Below, one piece after another: positions 16,338 through 25,998 of a stretch of 64,000 nucleotides of DNA. Under the pieces are notes generated by a model. It made no database searches, was not told the origin of the DNA, and worked only from the letters and a program-made list of their open reading frames with translations. Source of the DNA: Actinopolyspora saharensis. GTDB taxonomy: Bacteria > Actinomycetota > Actinomycetes > Mycobacteriales > Pseudonocardiaceae. Each line of letters starts with the position of its first letter. The stretch's first letter is position 1. A program made the position numbers and the translations under genes. The stretch is taken from the NCBI RefSeq assembly GCF_900100925.1, contig NZ_FNKO01000001.1, forward strand, positions 1,860,001-1,924,000, written 5' to 3'.

Positions 16338-16360
16338 GGCGCGCTCCGGCGGAGCGCGCC
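16338..16360. terminator. Bidirectional hairpin between convergent btuD and lgt
   Basis: GGCGCGCTCC and GGAGCGCGCC form a perfect 10-base-pair stem with a three-base loop, between two convergent genes. No T-run follows on either strand, as is common for actinomycete hairpin terminators. Confidence 0.6.
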
Positions 16361-16372
16361 GGCGATTCCCGG

Positions 16373-17440
16373 TCACTCGGTGCTGTTCGGCCGCTCCGCG
16401 CCCCCCTGCTCAGCTGAGGAGTCCGGGGACTCCTCAGCACGAGCGTGCTCGGCCTCGTACCTCTCCTCCGTGACGGAACCGCGCCCGCTCCGCTGCCCCG
16501 AGTCCGCGCTCTCCGGGGGCGTGGAGTTCCCGGCCCCGTAATCGGGATCGCCCGGGACGGGTTTGCCGAGCAGGAAGTGCGGCTCCTCCCGGCCCCGTCG
16601 GGCGAGCAGCAGGTAGACCACGGCCAGCAGGAAGACCAGCGCCGAGACGTAGACGTTGACCCTGATCCCGAGGTCGAACGGGGTGGAGGCCGGGTCCGTG
16701 CGCATCATCTCGATCCAGAAGCGCCCCGCGGTGTAGCCGGCCACGTACAGCGCGAACACCCTGCCGTGCCCCATCCGGAACTTGCGGTCGGCCCAGACGA
16801 TCAGCAGCGCCACGAGCAGGTTCCACAGCAGCTCGTAGAGGAACGTGGGGTGCACCACCTCGACGGGCACGTCGCTGACGGCCACCCCGGTGACCGGGTC
16901 CGGCTCGCGCTGGTAGATCTCCAGGCCCCAGGGCAGGTCGGTCGGGCCGCCGTAGAGCTCCTGGTTGAAGTAGTTGCCCAGTCTGCCGACCGCCTGGGCC
17001 ACCACGAGCCCTGGGGCCACCGCGTCGGCGAAGGCGGGCAGCGGCACTCCGCGGCGCCTGCAACCGATCCAGGCTCCGACCGCGCCGAGGGCCACGGCTC
17101 CCCAGATGCCGAGACCGCCCTGCCAGATCTGGAAAATTCCCCACCACGGGTTCGGACTGTCGGCGCCGAAGTAGCGCCAGTAGTCCGTGATCACGTGGTA
17201 GAGCCTGCCACCGACCAGGCCGAAGGGAACCGCGAAAACTGCGATGTCGGTGACCGCGCCCTTGCGGCCGCCGCGCGCCACCCAACGGCGCTCCGCCCAG
17301 AGGATGGCGATGATGATGCCGACGATGATGCAGAGCGCGTAGGCGCGGATGGGGATCGGACCGAGGAACCAGACCCCGCGATCGGGACTGGGTATGTTGG
17401 CCAGCTGCGTGGTCACCGGGGTCGGCAGCGCGACAGTCAC
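16373..17440 (-). CDS. lgt: Prolipoprotein diacylglyceryl transferase
   Basis: This membrane enzyme transfers a diacylglyceryl group from phosphatidylglycerol to the lipobox cysteine of prolipoproteins. It has 355 residues and about seven membrane helices. The N-terminal pattern is GVWFLGPIPIRAYALCIIVG and the catalytic-region signature is VGRLGNYFNQELYG. The C-terminal 75 residues are a charged tail rich in Glu, Ser and Arg. Such tails are common in actinomycete Lgt. It begins 54 bases after trpA, the usual actinobacterial position at the end of the trp cluster. The start is GTG 17440. Confidence 0.96.
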   Translation of the reverse strand: MTVALPTPVTTQLANIPSPDRGVWFLGPIPIRAYALCIIVGIIIAILWAERRWVARGGRKGAVTDIAVFAVPFGLVGGRLYHVITDYWRYFGADSPNPWWGIFQIWQGGLGIWGAVALGAVGAWIGCRRRGVPLPAFADAVAPGLVVAQAVGRLGNYFNQELYGGPTDLPWGLEIYQREPDPVTGVAVSDVPVEVVHPTFLYELLWNLLVALLIVWADRKFRMGHGRVFALYVAGYTAGRFWIEMMRTDPASTPFDLGIRVNVYVSALVFLLAVVYLLLARRGREEPHFLLGKPVPGDPDYGAGNSTPPESADSGQRSGRGSVTEERYEAEHARAEESPDSSAEQGGAERPNSTE

Positions 17441-17494
17441 GTGACTACCGTAACGGGCGCGGGGACCGCCTCCGACACGGGTTCCCCGCCCGGA

Positions 17495-18310
17495 TCACCG
17501 GTCCGCCGTCGACGCGGGCTCGGCGCGCAGGCCCCTGGCCAGCTCGCCCGCGAAAGCCCCCACTCCCGGGGCTCCCTCCTGCTCGGCACGGGTGATGAAG
17601 GCGGAACCGACGATCACCCCGTCGGCGAACTCGCCCACCTCGGCCGCGTGCTCGGCGTTGCGCACCCCGAGTCCCACCCCGATCGGCAGGCTCGTGTGCT
17701 GCCTGGTGCGTCGCACCAGCTCCCGCGCCGAACCGGACACGGAGTCGCGCGCCCCGGTCACCCCCATCACCGAGGCCGCGTAGAGGAAGCCCGAGCCTGC
17801 CTCGGCGGTCAGCGCCAGGCGTCGCTCCGAGGACGAGGGAGCCACCAGGAAGATCCTGTCGAGTCCGTGCCGGTTCGACGCGGTCGACCACTCCCCGGCC
17901 TCCTCCGGGATCAGGTCCGGGGTGATCAGCCCGAACCCGCCCGCGGCTCGCAGATCCGCGGCGAAGGCGTCCGGGCCGTAGCGATGTATCGGGTTCCAGT
18001 AGCTCATGACCACGGGCGCCGCGCCTGCGGCGGCCACCGCCGAGACCGCGTCGAACAGCTGGCGCACCCGGAATCCGTTGCGCAGCGCCTGCCCGGAAGC
18101 GGACTGGATCGTCGGCCCGTCCATCACTGGATCGGAGTAGGGCAGCCCCACTTCGACGACGTCGCAGCCGGGGGTGTCGCCGTCTCCCCGGACCATGGCC
18201 TCGAGGAGCTCGACGCTCTCGGGCACCGTGGGAAACCCCGCTGGCAGGTAGCCGATCAGCGCCGCCCGCCGCTGTGCCGCACAGGTGCGGAAAACATCTT
18301 CCAGGCTCAC
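17495..18310 (-). CDS. trpA: Tryptophan synthase alpha subunit
   Basis: The enzyme splits indole-3-glycerol phosphate to indole and glyceraldehyde 3-phosphate, passing indole to TrpB. It has 271 residues. Signatures are [31 protein letters not shown] (active-site Glu and Asp), [18 protein letters not shown] and [15 protein letters not shown]. The start is GTG 18310, which overlaps the trpB stop as GTGA. This indicates translational coupling and the expected equal subunit synthesis. Confidence 0.96.
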   Translation of the reverse strand: MSLEDVFRTCAAQRRAALIGYLPAGFPTVPESVELLEAMVRGDGDTPGCDVVEVGLPYSDPVMDGPTIQSASGQALRNGFRVRQLFDAVSAVAAAGAAPVVMSYWNPIHRYGPDAFAADLRAAGGFGLITPDLIPEEAGEWSTASNRHGLDRIFLVAPSSSERRLALTAEAGSGFLYAASVMGVTGARDSVSGSARELVRRTRQHTSLPIGVGLGVRNAEHAAEVGEFADGVIVGSAFITRAEQEGAPGVGAFAGELARGLRAEPASTADR

Positions 18311-19587
18311 TGCTGGTCCTCTCCCGTGATACCGGCCTCGGGCACGAGGCCGAAGTAGTGCGCGGCGGTGTCCATGTCCTTGTCCCCTCGTCCGGAGAGG
18401 TTCACCAGCAGCACCGCCTCGGGACCGAGCTCTTCGCCGAGGCGCAGCGCTCCGGCCAGCGCGTGGGCCGACTCGATGGCGGGGATGATGCCCTCCGTGC
18501 GGGAGAGCAGCTTGAACGCCTCCATGGCCTCTTCGTCGGTCACTGCGCGGTACTCGGCGCGTCCGCTGTCGGCCAGCCACGCGTGCTCCGGGCCCACACC
18601 CGGGTAGTCCAGCCCGGCCGAGATCGAGTACGCCTCGGCGATCTGGCCGTCCTCGTCCTGCAGCAGGTACGACCTGGCCCCGTGGAGCGTGCCCGGTGTT
18701 CCGCTCGTGAGGGCGGCCCCGTGCTCCCCGCTGTCGAGACCGTGCCCACCGGCCTCCATGCCGACCAGGCGGACCCCCGGATCGTCGACGAAGCCGTGGA
18801 ACACGCCGATCGCGTTGGAACCGCCCCCCACGCAGGCGACCACGGCGTCGGGGAGCGCTCCGGTCGAGCGCAGCACCTGCTCCCTGGACTCCTGGCCGAT
18901 CACCTTGTGGAGGTTGCGCACCATCAGCGGGAACGGGTGGGACCCGGCCGCCGTGCCCAGCAGGTAGTGGGTGTCGGCCACGTTGGTCACCCAGTCCCGC
19001 AGGGCCTCGTTGATCGCGTCCTTGAGCGTGGCCGAACCGGTGTTCACCGGCCGCACCTCCGCCCCGAGCAACCTCATCCTGGCGACGTTGAGCGCCTGCC
19101 GCTCGGTGTCCGTGGCGCCCATGTAGATGACGCAGTCCAGATCGAGCAGCGCGCAGGCGGTGGCCGTGGCGACCCCGTGCTGTCCGGCTCCGGTCTCAGC
19201 GATCACCCGGCGCTTTCCCATGCGCTTGACCAGCAGGGCCTGGCCGAGCACGTTGTTGATCTTGTGGGAGCCGGTGTGGTTGAGGTCCTCGCGCTTGAGC
19301 AGCACGCGGGCCCCTCCCGCGTGGGCACCGAACCGCTCGGCCTCGGTCAACGGCGAGGGCCTGCCCGCGTAGTCGCGCAGCAGCCGATCGAGTTCGGCGA
19401 CGAACTCGGGATCGTTGCGCGCCTTGTCGTACTCCTCGGCGAGCTCGTCCTGAGCGGCGATGAGCGCCTCGGGCATGAACCGCCCCCCGTAGGGCCCGAA
19501 GTGTCCGCCCTCGTCGGGGTCGTGCCCACCGGACGTGACGTGCGCACCGCTCACGCCGCTCGCCCCCTCGGGATCGCGTGCTGTCAT
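18307..19587 (-). CDS. trpB: Tryptophan synthase beta subunit
   Basis: A PLP enzyme that joins indole and serine to make tryptophan. The 426 residues include an N-terminal extension of about 25 residues before [15 protein letters not shown]. The PLP lysine lies in HTGSHKIN (about Lys109), [13 protein letters not shown] is present, and [10 protein letters not shown] forms the phosphate loop. ATG 19587 is used. The gene follows trpC after eight bases and overlaps trpA by four. Confidence 0.96.
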   Translation of the reverse strand: MTARDPEGASGVSGAHVTSGGHDPDEGGHFGPYGGRFMPEALIAAQDELAEEYDKARNDPEFVAELDRLLRDYAGRPSPLTEAERFGAHAGGARVLLKREDLNHTGSHKINNVLGQALLVKRMGKRRVIAETGAGQHGVATATACALLDLDCVIYMGATDTERQALNVARMRLLGAEVRPVNTGSATLKDAINEALRDWVTNVADTHYLLGTAAGSHPFPLMVRNLHKVIGQESREQVLRSTGALPDAVVACVGGGSNAIGVFHGFVDDPGVRLVGMEAGGHGLDSGEHGAALTSGTPGTLHGARSYLLQDEDGQIAEAYSISAGLDYPGVGPEHAWLADSGRAEYRAVTDEEAMEAFKLLSRTEGIIPAIESAHALAGALRLGEELGPEAVLLVNLSGRGDKDMDTAAHYFGLVPEAGITGEDQQ

Positions 19588-19595
19588 CCGGTCTC

Positions 19596-20408
19596 CTATC
19601 CCCGACTCGGCCGCGGGCACGCGGGGTGCGACCCCGCCGTGACCAACTGCGTCAAAGCAGCACGCGGGTTGTCGCTGCCGACCAACCCCTCGCCGACCAG
19701 AACGGCGTCGGCGCCGGAACCCGCGTAAGCCATCAGATCGCTGGGTCCGCGCACCCCGGACTCGGCGACCTTGATCACCTCGGCGGGAAGCCCGGGGGCT
19801 GTCCGCCCGAAGACCTCCCGGTCCACTTCCAGCGTGTGCAGGTCCCGCGCGTTCACCCCGATGATCTTCCCGCCCGCGGCGAGCGCCCGGTCGGCCTCCT
19901 CGGCGTTGTGCACTTCGACCAGGGCCGTCATCCCGAGCGACTCCACCCGGTCCAGCAGGGCCTCGAGAGCGTTCTGCTCGAGCGCGGCCACGATGAGCAG
20001 CACCATGTCCGCTCCGTGCGCACGCGCCTCGTGCACCTGGTAGGGGCTGACGATGAAGTCCTTCCGCAGCAGCGGAGCACTCACCCGCGCGCGCACCGCG
20101 TCGAGATCGGCGAGCGAACCGCCGAAACGACGCTCCTCGGTGAGCACGCTGATCACCCTGGCGCCCGCGTCGCAGTACTCCGCGGCGAGATCGGCGGGTT
20201 CGGCTATGTCGGCCAGGTCCCCCTTCGAGGGACTGCGCCGCTTGACCTCGGCGATCACACCGACGCCCGGTTCGTGCAGCGCCGCCCACACATCCTTGGG
20301 CGGCTGTGCGGCAGCGGAACGCTGCTTGATTTCCTCGAACGGAACGGCCGCCTCACGAGCGGCCAGATCCGTTCGCACATCCTCGATAATCGTGTCCAGA
20401 ACGCTCAC
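19596..20408 (-). CDS. trpC: Indole-3-glycerol phosphate synthase
   Basis: A 270-residue TIM-barrel enzyme that closes the indole ring in tryptophan synthesis. Signatures are [16 protein letters not shown] (catalytic Glu and Lys), [29 protein letters not shown] and the late VAESGVRG and AVLVGEGLV. The start is GTG 20408, which overlaps the stop of a possible 27-codon frame by GTGA. The gap of about 340 bases before it is unusual for this cluster and holds the elements described separately. Confidence 0.95.
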   Translation of the reverse strand: MSVLDTIIEDVRTDLAAREAAVPFEEIKQRSAAAQPPKDVWAALHEPGVGVIAEVKRRSPSKGDLADIAEPADLAAEYCDAGARVISVLTEERRFGGSLADLDAVRARVSAPLLRKDFIVSPYQVHEARAHGADMVLLIVAALEQNALEALLDRVESLGMTALVEVHNAEEADRALAAGGKIIGVNARDLHTLEVDREVFGRTAPGLPAEVIKVAESGVRGPSDLMAYAGSGADAVLVGEGLVGSDNPRAALTQLVTAGSHPACPRPSRG

Positions 20409-20488
20409 GCGCGCACCTCACCTAGGGCCGGCCGGACACTTGCTCGCAGGTGGCAATACGCGCGGATCGTCTCATCGCGCTCGATCAC
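20405..20488 (-). CDS. Possible 27-residue peptide coupled to trpC
   Basis: A GTG at 20488 preceded by GGGGAG opens a 27-codon frame ([11 protein letters not shown] to GEVRA). Its TGA overlaps the trpC start as GTGA, the same coupling used throughout this window. It has no Trp codons, so it is not a classical attenuator leader peptide. It may only carry ribosomes onto trpC, or it may be chance. No family recognised. Confidence 0.3.
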   Translation of the reverse strand: MIERDETIRAYCHLRASVRPALGEVRA

Positions 20489-20744
20489 GACACTCCCCTT
20501 CCCCGCCGTGCCGGTCGCGTTGTCGATGCTAACCCCGTTCGATGTGAACCCCACCGCAGGGGGCGGAAGAACGTCCCAGCGCACCAAGGACCTAAGTCCC
20601 TGGTGGTCACACCGTTCCCGCAGTCGGGGGCACACGGGCTCCCCCAGTAGGAGGTTTTCCACGACACCCCGGAGGCCCCGGAGCGCCCGGCCCGGGCCCG
20701 CGAGCGCGCGGAGCGGACACCGCGGACCGGGCGGGAGAACTCGC
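20409..20744. other. Long gap between the Trp-associated membrane gene and trpC
   Basis: These 336 bases interrupt an otherwise tightly packed minus-strand trp cluster. They contain the 27-codon frame ending at 20405, a DosR-like dyad at 20584-20603, and a GC-rich stretch with short inverted repeats at about 20675-20735. I found no run of Trp codons and no clear attenuator. Confidence 0.5.
20584..20603 (-). promoter_or_regulatory. DosR/DevR-like dyad upstream of trpC
   Basis: Read on the minus strand the site is CCAGGGACTTAGGTCCTTGG. Its core matches 12 of 14 bases of the dormancy-regulator consensus GGGACTWWAGTCCC. It lies about 180 bases before trpC. No dosR gene is in the window, so function is inferred from resemblance only. 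Confidence 0.35.
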
Positions 20745-21380
20745 TCAGGAGCTCCGGGGGCCGCCCCCCTCGGGAGGCTCGTCGTTCTCGGTGGGATCCC
20801 GCCCCTTGTCGAGGGCGTCCCAGATGCGCTGGTCGGGGTCGCTGGGCTCGCGCTCCGCCGTGGGAGCCGAGTACTTGCCCCCCATGGTGGGCATCCACCG
20901 AGCCGCCACCAGCACCGCAAGACCGCAGAGCAGCAGCACTGCCGCGCAGGCACCCATCAGGATCGGACCGTACGGGACCACTCCTTCCACGGCGAGCGCG
21001 CGGGTACCGGGGGGAGTTCCGGGCAGCTCGTCGACCCCGTGGGCCCCCGTGGTCCAGTCGACCAGGCGCCAGGTCAACAGCGCCCCCTCCAGCAGGACGA
21101 TCAGCCCGATCACCCGACGCATCAGCCCGCCCGTGGCCAGCACTGCGGCGATGGCCGCCAACGTGGCCAGCGCGAGCGGGGTGAGCTCACCGCGAATCGT
21201 GGAGCCGGTGACCTCGGCCACCGACTCCCCCGAGAACGGGGTCCGATACCTCTGGTGCACCCACACGAGCGAGCCGGCCGCCCACAACCCCACGGCGACG
21301 GCGATCATGCCGATCACGCACGCGACCAGCAGCCGGCGCCCCGTGGCGCGCCCGCCGCCGGATTCCTGCTCACCGGTCAC
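20745..21380 (-). CDS. Trp biosynthesis-associated membrane protein
   Basis: A 211-residue protein with four membrane segments (about 15-38, 66-85, 90-106 and 133-160) and an acidic, probably cytoplasmic tail ending in GGGPRSS. Its size, topology and position match the conserved actinobacterial membrane protein encoded between trpE and trpC. It overlaps the trpE stop as GTGA. Its function is not established for the family. Co-occurrence suggests a link to tryptophan or anthranilate handling. Confidence 0.85.
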   Translation of the reverse strand: MTGEQESGGGRATGRRLLVACVIGMIAVAVGLWAAGSLVWVHQRYRTPFSGESVAEVTGSTIRGELTPLALATLAAIAAVLATGGLMRRVIGLIVLLEGALLTWRLVDWTTGAHGVDELPGTPPGTRALAVEGVVPYGPILMGACAAVLLLCGLAVLVAARWMPTMGGKYSAPTAEREPSDPDQRIWDALDKGRDPTENDEPPEGGGPRSS

Positions 21381-23017
21381 GCCTGCCTCACATTCCCGTC
21401 ATCGGTGTTGTCGGGCGTCGGCACCGCGGAACTCACGCCGGCCGCCTCCAACGAGTCCTCCCCGCCTCCGGAAGCCGTCGAGGGACTCCGCAGGGTCTCG
21501 GCGGTGGCCACCGCGTTGAGCACGGTCATGGCCTTGTTGAGGCACTCGCGGTCCTCGGCCGCCGGATCCGAGTCGGCGACGATCCCGCCGCCCGCCTGAA
21601 CGTAGGCCGTCCCGTCCCGCAGCAGCGCGGTGCGGATCGTTATCGCCGTGTCCGCGTCACCGGCGAAATCCAGATAACCGACGACGCCCCCGTACTGGGC
21701 GCGCCGCACCGGTTCCAGCTCCTCGATCAGTTCCAGCGCACGCGGCTTCGGCGCCCCGGACAGCGTCCCCGCGGGGAAGCACGACTCCACGGCGTCGAAG
21801 GCGACCCGGTCCGCGGCGAGCTCACCGGTGACCGAGGAGACGATGTGCATGACGTGGCTGTAGCGCTCCACCCTGAAGAACTCGACCGGGCGCACCGATC
21901 CCGGCCTGCACACCCGTCCCAGGTCGTTGCGCGCGAGGTCCACGAGCATGAGGTGCTCGGCGCGCTCCTTCTCGTCGTTGATGAGCTCCTTCTCCAGGGC
22001 GGCGTCCTCGTCCTCGTCCGAGCCGCGCCACCTGGTTCCCGCGATCGGGTAGGTCGTGGCCTGCCCGTCCCTGACCCGAACCAGGGACTCCGGGCTGGAC
22101 CCGACGATGTCGAAGGGCCTGCCGCCCTCCGGATCGGGCAGGCGCAGCAGGTACATGTACGGACTCGGGTTGGTCGTGCGCAGGATGCGGTAGATGTCGA
22201 GGGCCTCGACGTCGGTCCGCATCTCGAAGCGCTGGGAGACGACCACCTGGAAGGCCTCGCCCTGGTGTATGGCCTCCTTCGCCTTCCGGACGGCCTCCTG
22301 GTGCTGCTCGGAACTGCGGTGCCGCGTGAACTCCGGCTCGGAGCGGGAGAAGGTCGCGACGGTGGAAGGCCGCGGCTCGTGGAGCCGTGCTGTCATCTCG
22401 TCGAGCCTGCGGACCGCGTCGTCATAGGCCGCATCGACCCGTTCGGGGCTGTCGTCCCAGTTGACGGCGTTCGCGATCAACGTGATCGTGCCCTCGTGGT
22501 GGTCCAGCGCGGCCAGATCCGTCGCGAACAGCATGACCATCTCGGGCAGACCGAGGTCGTCCTCGGCCGAGTCGGGCAGTCGCTCGAACCGGCGAACCGC
22601 GTCGTAACCGAGATAGCCGACCATCCCACCGGTCAGCGGAGGCAACCCCGGCAACGGATCGGTGTGCAGCAGGCGCACGGTCTCCCGCAGCGTGCGCAGC
22701 GGATCTCCCTCGGTCGGCACTCCGGCCGGCGGTTGCCCCAGCCAGTGCGTCCGACCGTTGCGCGCCGTGAGAGCCGCCGCGCTGTGCACGCCGACGAAGG
22801 ACCAGCGCGACCAGGACCGCCCGTTCTCCGCCGACTCGAACAGGAAGGTTCCCGACTCGTCGCGGGCGAGCTTGCGATAGACCCCGAGCGGCGTCTCGTC
22901 GTCCGCGAGCAATCGCCGCACCACCGGAATCACTCTGCGTCCCGTCGCCAGTTCCCGGAACTCGGCTCGTGAAGGACTTACAGTGCCGATGTCACCGTCG
23001 CCGACCATGGCCGCCAT
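21377..23017 (-). CDS. trpE: Anthranilate synthase component I
   Basis: The enzyme converts chorismate to anthranilate, using ammonia from a separate TrpG glutaminase. The 546 residues contain [20 protein letters not shown] at the N-terminal inhibitor-binding region and [16 protein letters not shown]. The catalytic core has [20 protein letters not shown] [44 protein letters not shown] and [17 protein letters not shown]. The C-terminal 40 residues are polar. ATG 23017 has GGGAGG nine bases upstream. trpG is not fused and not in the window. It is divergent from a TetR gene. Confidence 0.96.
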   Translation of the reverse strand: MAAMVGDGDIGTVSPSRAEFRELATGRRVIPVVRRLLADDETPLGVYRKLARDESGTFLFESAENGRSWSRWSFVGVHSAAALTARNGRTHWLGQPPAGVPTEGDPLRTLRETVRLLHTDPLPGLPPLTGGMVGYLGYDAVRRFERLPDSAEDDLGLPEMVMLFATDLAALDHHEGTITLIANAVNWDDSPERVDAAYDDAVRRLDEMTARLHEPRPSTVATFSRSEPEFTRHRSSEQHQEAVRKAKEAIHQGEAFQVVVSQRFEMRTDVEALDIYRILRTTNPSPYMYLLRLPDPEGGRPFDIVGSSPESLVRVRDGQATTYPIAGTRWRGSDEDEDAALEKELINDEKERAEHLMLVDLARNDLGRVCRPGSVRPVEFFRVERYSHVMHIVSSVTGELAADRVAFDAVESCFPAGTLSGAPKPRALELIEELEPVRRAQYGGVVGYLDFAGDADTAITIRTALLRDGTAYVQAGGGIVADSDPAAEDRECLNKAMTVLNAVATAETLRSPSTASGGGEDSLEAAGVSSAVPTPDNTDDGNVRQA

Positions 23018-23095
23018 TGTTGCAGGCCTCCCAGCGGACCCGTGCGCCTAACCCCGCCGTTTGCCGGAGCGCGGCCAGCCGGTGAGGATGTCGTC

Positions 23096-23719
23096 GTGCA
23101 GGACAGCGATCACGACAGCGGTCCGGAGAGCGGACGCCGCGGCAGGCGCGGCGGCGGCAGCGAGACCAGAGCGGCGTTGCTCACCGCCGCGCGTGCGGCG
23201 TTCATCGAGCACGGTTACGACGGGGCCACCGTGCGCGGCATCGCGGGCAGGGCCGGAGTGGATCCCGCGATGGTCCGCCACTGGTTCGGCGACAAGAAGG
23301 GGCTGTTCACCACCGCGGTGGCGCTGCCGGTGGAACCGGGCCGGATACTCGCCGTGCTGCTGGACGGCCCGGTGGAACGACTCGCGGAACGCATGCTGCG
23401 CGCCTTCCTGTCGACGTGGGACTCGGCCGGTGGTGGCGAGTTCACCGCGCTGATGCGCAGTCTGTCCACCGGGGAGCAGGCCGCCCGACTGCTGCGCGAG
23501 TTCCTCACCACGACGCTGCTGGAACCGCTGCTGCGCTCCCTGGAAGTCGATCGCAGGGAACTGCGCGCGGCCCTGTGCGGCTCCCAGCTGGTCGGTTTGG
23601 GGATGATGCGCTACGTGGTGCGTCTCGAACCGCTGGACAGCACCGAGCACGAGACGATCGTGACCGCCGTGGCCCCCAATCTGCAGCACTACCTGACCGG
23701 TCGCCTCGACCCGACCTGA
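23096..23719 (+). CDS. TetR family transcriptional regulator
   Basis: The protein has about 207 residues. After a basic, glycine-rich N-terminus, the helix-turn-helix occupies about 22-68 (RAALLTAARAAFIEHGYDGA, VRGIAGRAGVDPAMVRHWFG). The C-terminal domain matches the TetR group with a PF17920-like ligand region (EFLTTTLLEPLLRSLEV). GTG 23096 has GAGGA 7 bases upstream. It is divergent from trpE with only 78 bases between starts. It may therefore influence trpE, but no ligand or target can be read. Confidence 0.88.
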   Translation: MQDSDHDSGPESGRRGRRGGGSETRAALLTAARAAFIEHGYDGATVRGIAGRAGVDPAMVRHWFGDKKGLFTTAVALPVEPGRILAVLLDGPVERLAERMLRAFLSTWDSAGGGEFTALMRSLSTGEQAARLLREFLTTTLLEPLLRSLEVDRRELRAALCGSQLVGLGMMRYVVRLEPLDSTEHETIVTAVAPNLQHYLTGRLDPT

Positions 23720-23794
23720 GCACCGCGCCGCGAGCCCCGCCGGGGGCTGCGGCTGCGGGAAACGGCCGCACCCGAACGCGGCCGCACCGCGCGG

Positions 23795-24163
23795 TCAGTC
23801 CTCCGTCAGGAGGACGTCGGCCTCGAAGCAGTTCGGCGCGCCCGTGTGGCAGGCGGGGCCCGTCTGGTCGACGAGCAGCAGCACCGTGTCCCCGTCGCAG
23901 TCCAGCCGGACCTCGCGCACGTGCTGGGTGTTGCCCGAGGACTCGCCCTTGGTCCAGTGCCTGCCCCTGCTCCGGGAGTAGTAGGTGGCCCGCCTGGTGG
24001 CCAGGGTGTGCCGCAGCGCCTCGTCGTCCATCCAGGCCAGCATCAACACCTCGCCCGTGTCGTACTGCTGCACCACGGTGGCGACCAGCCCCGCGTCGTT
24101 GCGCTTGAGCCTGCCCGCGATCGCGGGATCCAACTGCTCCGGGAGCTGCTCCGGCTCGCTCAT
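23795..24163 (-). CDS. hisI: Phosphoribosyl-AMP cyclohydrolase
   Basis: A 122-residue single-domain HisI that opens the adenine ring in step three of histidine synthesis. Signatures are [35 protein letters not shown] and the metal-binding [11 protein letters not shown] and GPACHTG. The pyrophosphohydrolase HisE is not fused and not in the window. ATG 24163 overlaps the hisF stop as ATGA. It is the last gene of this his segment. Confidence 0.96.
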   Translation of the reverse strand: MSEPEQLPEQLDPAIAGRLKRNDAGLVATVVQQYDTGEVLMLAWMDDEALRHTLATRRATYYSRSRGRHWTKGESSGNTQHVREVRLDCDGDTVLLLVDQTGPACHTGAPNCFEADVLLTED

Positions 24164-24933
24164 CGAACGGTGATCCCCTCCGCACGCATGGCTTCCTTGA
24201 CCTCGGCGATGGTCAACTGTCCGAAATGGAACACGCTCGCGGCCAGTACCGCGTCGGCACCCGCGTGCACGGCCGGGGCGAAGTCCCGCTTGTCCCCGGC
24301 GCCACCGCTGGCTATCAGCGGAACTCCCACCGCCGCGCGCACCGCGCGAATCATCTCCAGGTCGAACCCCTCCTTCGTGCCGTCGGCGTCCATGGAGTTG
24401 AGCAGGATCTCACCGACCCCGAGGCGTTCGGCCCGCTCGGCCCACTCGACCGCGCAGATCCCGGTCCCCCTGGTGCCCCCGTGCGTGGTGACCTCGAACC
24501 CGGAGGCCGTGGGCTCCCCGCCCTCCGGAACCCTCCTGGCATCCACCGAGAGGACGACGCACTGGGCGCCGAACCGCCGGGAAGCCGTCTCCAGCAGCTC
24601 GGGACGCGCGATCGCGGCGGTGTTCAGACTGACCTTGTCGGCCCCGGCGCGCAGCAGCCGGTCCACGTCGTCCGGGGTGCGCACCCCACCGCCGACGGTC
24701 AGCGGGATGAAAACCTGGTCGGCCGTACCGCTGACCACGTCGTAAGTGGTCTCCCTGTCCCCCGAGGAAGCGGTCACGTCGAGGAAGGTCAGCTCGTCGG
24801 CTCCCTCGCGGTCGTAGGTCCTGGCCAGCTCGACGGGGTCTCCGGCGTCGACGAGACCGGTGAAGTTCACCCCTTTGACCACTCGCCCCTCGTCGACGTC
24901 CAGACAGGGGATCACGCGCACCGCAACAGCCAT
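24160..24933 (-). CDS. hisF: Imidazole glycerol phosphate synthase, cyclase subunit
   Basis: A TIM-barrel subunit that uses ammonia delivered by HisH to form imidazole glycerol phosphate and AICAR. It has about 257 residues. Signatures are [20 protein letters not shown] (catalytic Asp), [27 protein letters not shown], and the late [14 protein letters not shown] and [14 protein letters not shown]. The start is uncertain. ATG 24933 gives the usual length, but GGAGG lies almost against it, and an in-frame GTG at 24957 would add eight residues. Confidence 0.95.
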   Translation of the reverse strand: MAVAVRVIPCLDVDEGRVVKGVNFTGLVDAGDPVELARTYDREGADELTFLDVTASSGDRETTYDVVSGTADQVFIPLTVGGGVRTPDDVDRLLRAGADKVSLNTAAIARPELLETASRRFGAQCVVLSVDARRVPEGGEPTASGFEVTTHGGTRGTGICAVEWAERAERLGVGEILLNSMDADGTKEGFDLEMIRAVRAAVGVPLIASGGAGDKRDFAPAVHAGADAVLAASVFHFGQLTIAEVKEAMRAEGITVR

Positions 24934-24990
24934 GCCTCCAGGGTAAGCACCCCGCACGAGGCGCGGTACGCGGCACCGCTCGCGAAGCGA

Positions 24991-25731
24991 TCAGCCGGTC
25001 GGCCGCACGGCTTCCAGCGCCTCGGAGAGGGTGAAGTTGCCCGCGTAGAGGGCCTTGCCGACTATCGACCCCTCGAGGCCGACCGATTCGAGGGAGGTCA
25101 GCGCCACCAGGTCCTGCACCGTGGAGATCCCGCCCGAGGCCACCACGGGGGCCGGCGTGTACTCGCAGACGGCGCGCAGCAGCGCCAGGTTGGGCCCCTG
25201 CAGAGTTCCGTCCTTGCTCACATCGGTGACCACGTAGCGGCTGCACCCGGCTTCGTCGAGCCGATCGAGCACCTCCCACAGGTCCCCGCCGTCGCGGGTC
25301 CAGCCACGGGCGGCGAGCCTGTGGCCCTGCTCCTCCACTCGCACGTCCAGGCCGACCGCGACGCGCTCGCCGTGCTCGCGCACCACCTTCGCGGTCCACT
25401 CCGGATCCTCCAGGGCGGCGGTCCCCAGGTTCACCCGGGCGCACCCGGTGTCCAGGGCTGCCCGCAGGGACTCATCGTCCCGGATCCCCCCGGAGAGCTC
25501 GACGTTCACGTCGAGGCTGCCGACCACCTCGGCCAGCAGCTCCCGGTTCGAACCACGCCCGAAGGCCGCGTCCAGGTCGACGAGATGCACCCATTCGGCA
25601 CCGGCCTGCTGCCAGGCCAGGGCGGCCTGCAACGGGTCGCCGTAAGAGGTCTCGGTTCCGGCCGCGCCACGCACGAGGCGCACTGCCTGTCCATCTGCCA
25701 CATCGACGGCGGGAAGCAGCGTGAAAGTCAC
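24991..25731 (-). CDS. priA: PriA: bifunctional HisA/TrpF phosphoribosyl isomerase
   Basis: A 246-residue TIM barrel with [18 protein letters not shown] (catalytic Asp10), [40 protein letters not shown] and [14 protein letters not shown]. In actinobacteria that lack a separate trpF, this enzyme isomerises both the histidine intermediate ProFAR and the tryptophan intermediate PRA. The nearby trp cluster lacks trpF, which supports the dual role. Start GTG 25731. The dual activity is family knowledge, not shown by the sequence itself. Confidence 0.93.
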   Translation of the reverse strand: MTFTLLPAVDVADGQAVRLVRGAAGTETSYGDPLQAALAWQQAGAEWVHLVDLDAAFGRGSNRELLAEVVGSLDVNVELSGGIRDDESLRAALDTGCARVNLGTAALEDPEWTAKVVREHGERVAVGLDVRVEEQGHRLAARGWTRDGGDLWEVLDRLDEAGCSRYVVTDVSKDGTLQGPNLALLRAVCEYTPAPVVASGGISTVQDLVALTSLESVGLEGSIVGKALYAGNFTLSEALEAVRPTG

Positions 25732-25794
25732 GCTTCAAGCCTACGACCCCGCCGGCCGGCCCCGACGACGCCCCGCGGAGCCCCGGGGAGCGGT

Positions 25795-25998
25795 TCAGGA
25801 CCGACGGCTCGAACGCAGCGCGGCCACCACGGGAACCCCCAGCACCAGCAGCGCGAAGAACAGCACGAGCCAACCGGACACCCCCGCCGCCACGAGGTAG
25901 GTCGAGGAGAAGCCGACGACCATCCCCAGGCACAGCACGAGAGCCACGACACGGGCGGCTCCTCCCGGGCGCATCAACCCGTGCCTGCGCGCTCTCAC
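25795..25998 (-). CDS. Small two-helix membrane protein between hisH and priA
   Basis: A 67-residue protein whose GTG start at 25998 overlaps the hisH stop as GTGA. After [12 protein letters not shown] come two hydrophobic helices, about 14-34 ([18 protein letters not shown]) and 40-60 ([20 protein letters not shown]). It ends with a basic RSSRRS. No family recognised. Its tight coupling to hisH argues that it is truly expressed. A longer upstream extension in the same frame would lie entirely inside hisH and is rejected. Confidence 0.75.
   Translation of the reverse strand: MRARRHGLMRPGGAARVVALVLCLGMVVGFSSTYLVAAGVSGWLVLFFALLVLGVPVVAALRSSRRS

Noticed and set aside
18307..20289. Upstream extension of trpB through trpC
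   Set aside because: The extra 234 codons overlap trpC out of frame. The natural start is ATG 19587.
20409..20744. Tryptophan attenuator or Trp-rich leader peptide before trpC
   Set aside because: No frame with consecutive Trp codons followed by alternative hairpins could be found.
25541..25560. GGTTCGAACC resembling a tRNA T-loop
   Set aside because: It lies inside priA in a coding context, with no acceptor, D or anticodon arms around it.
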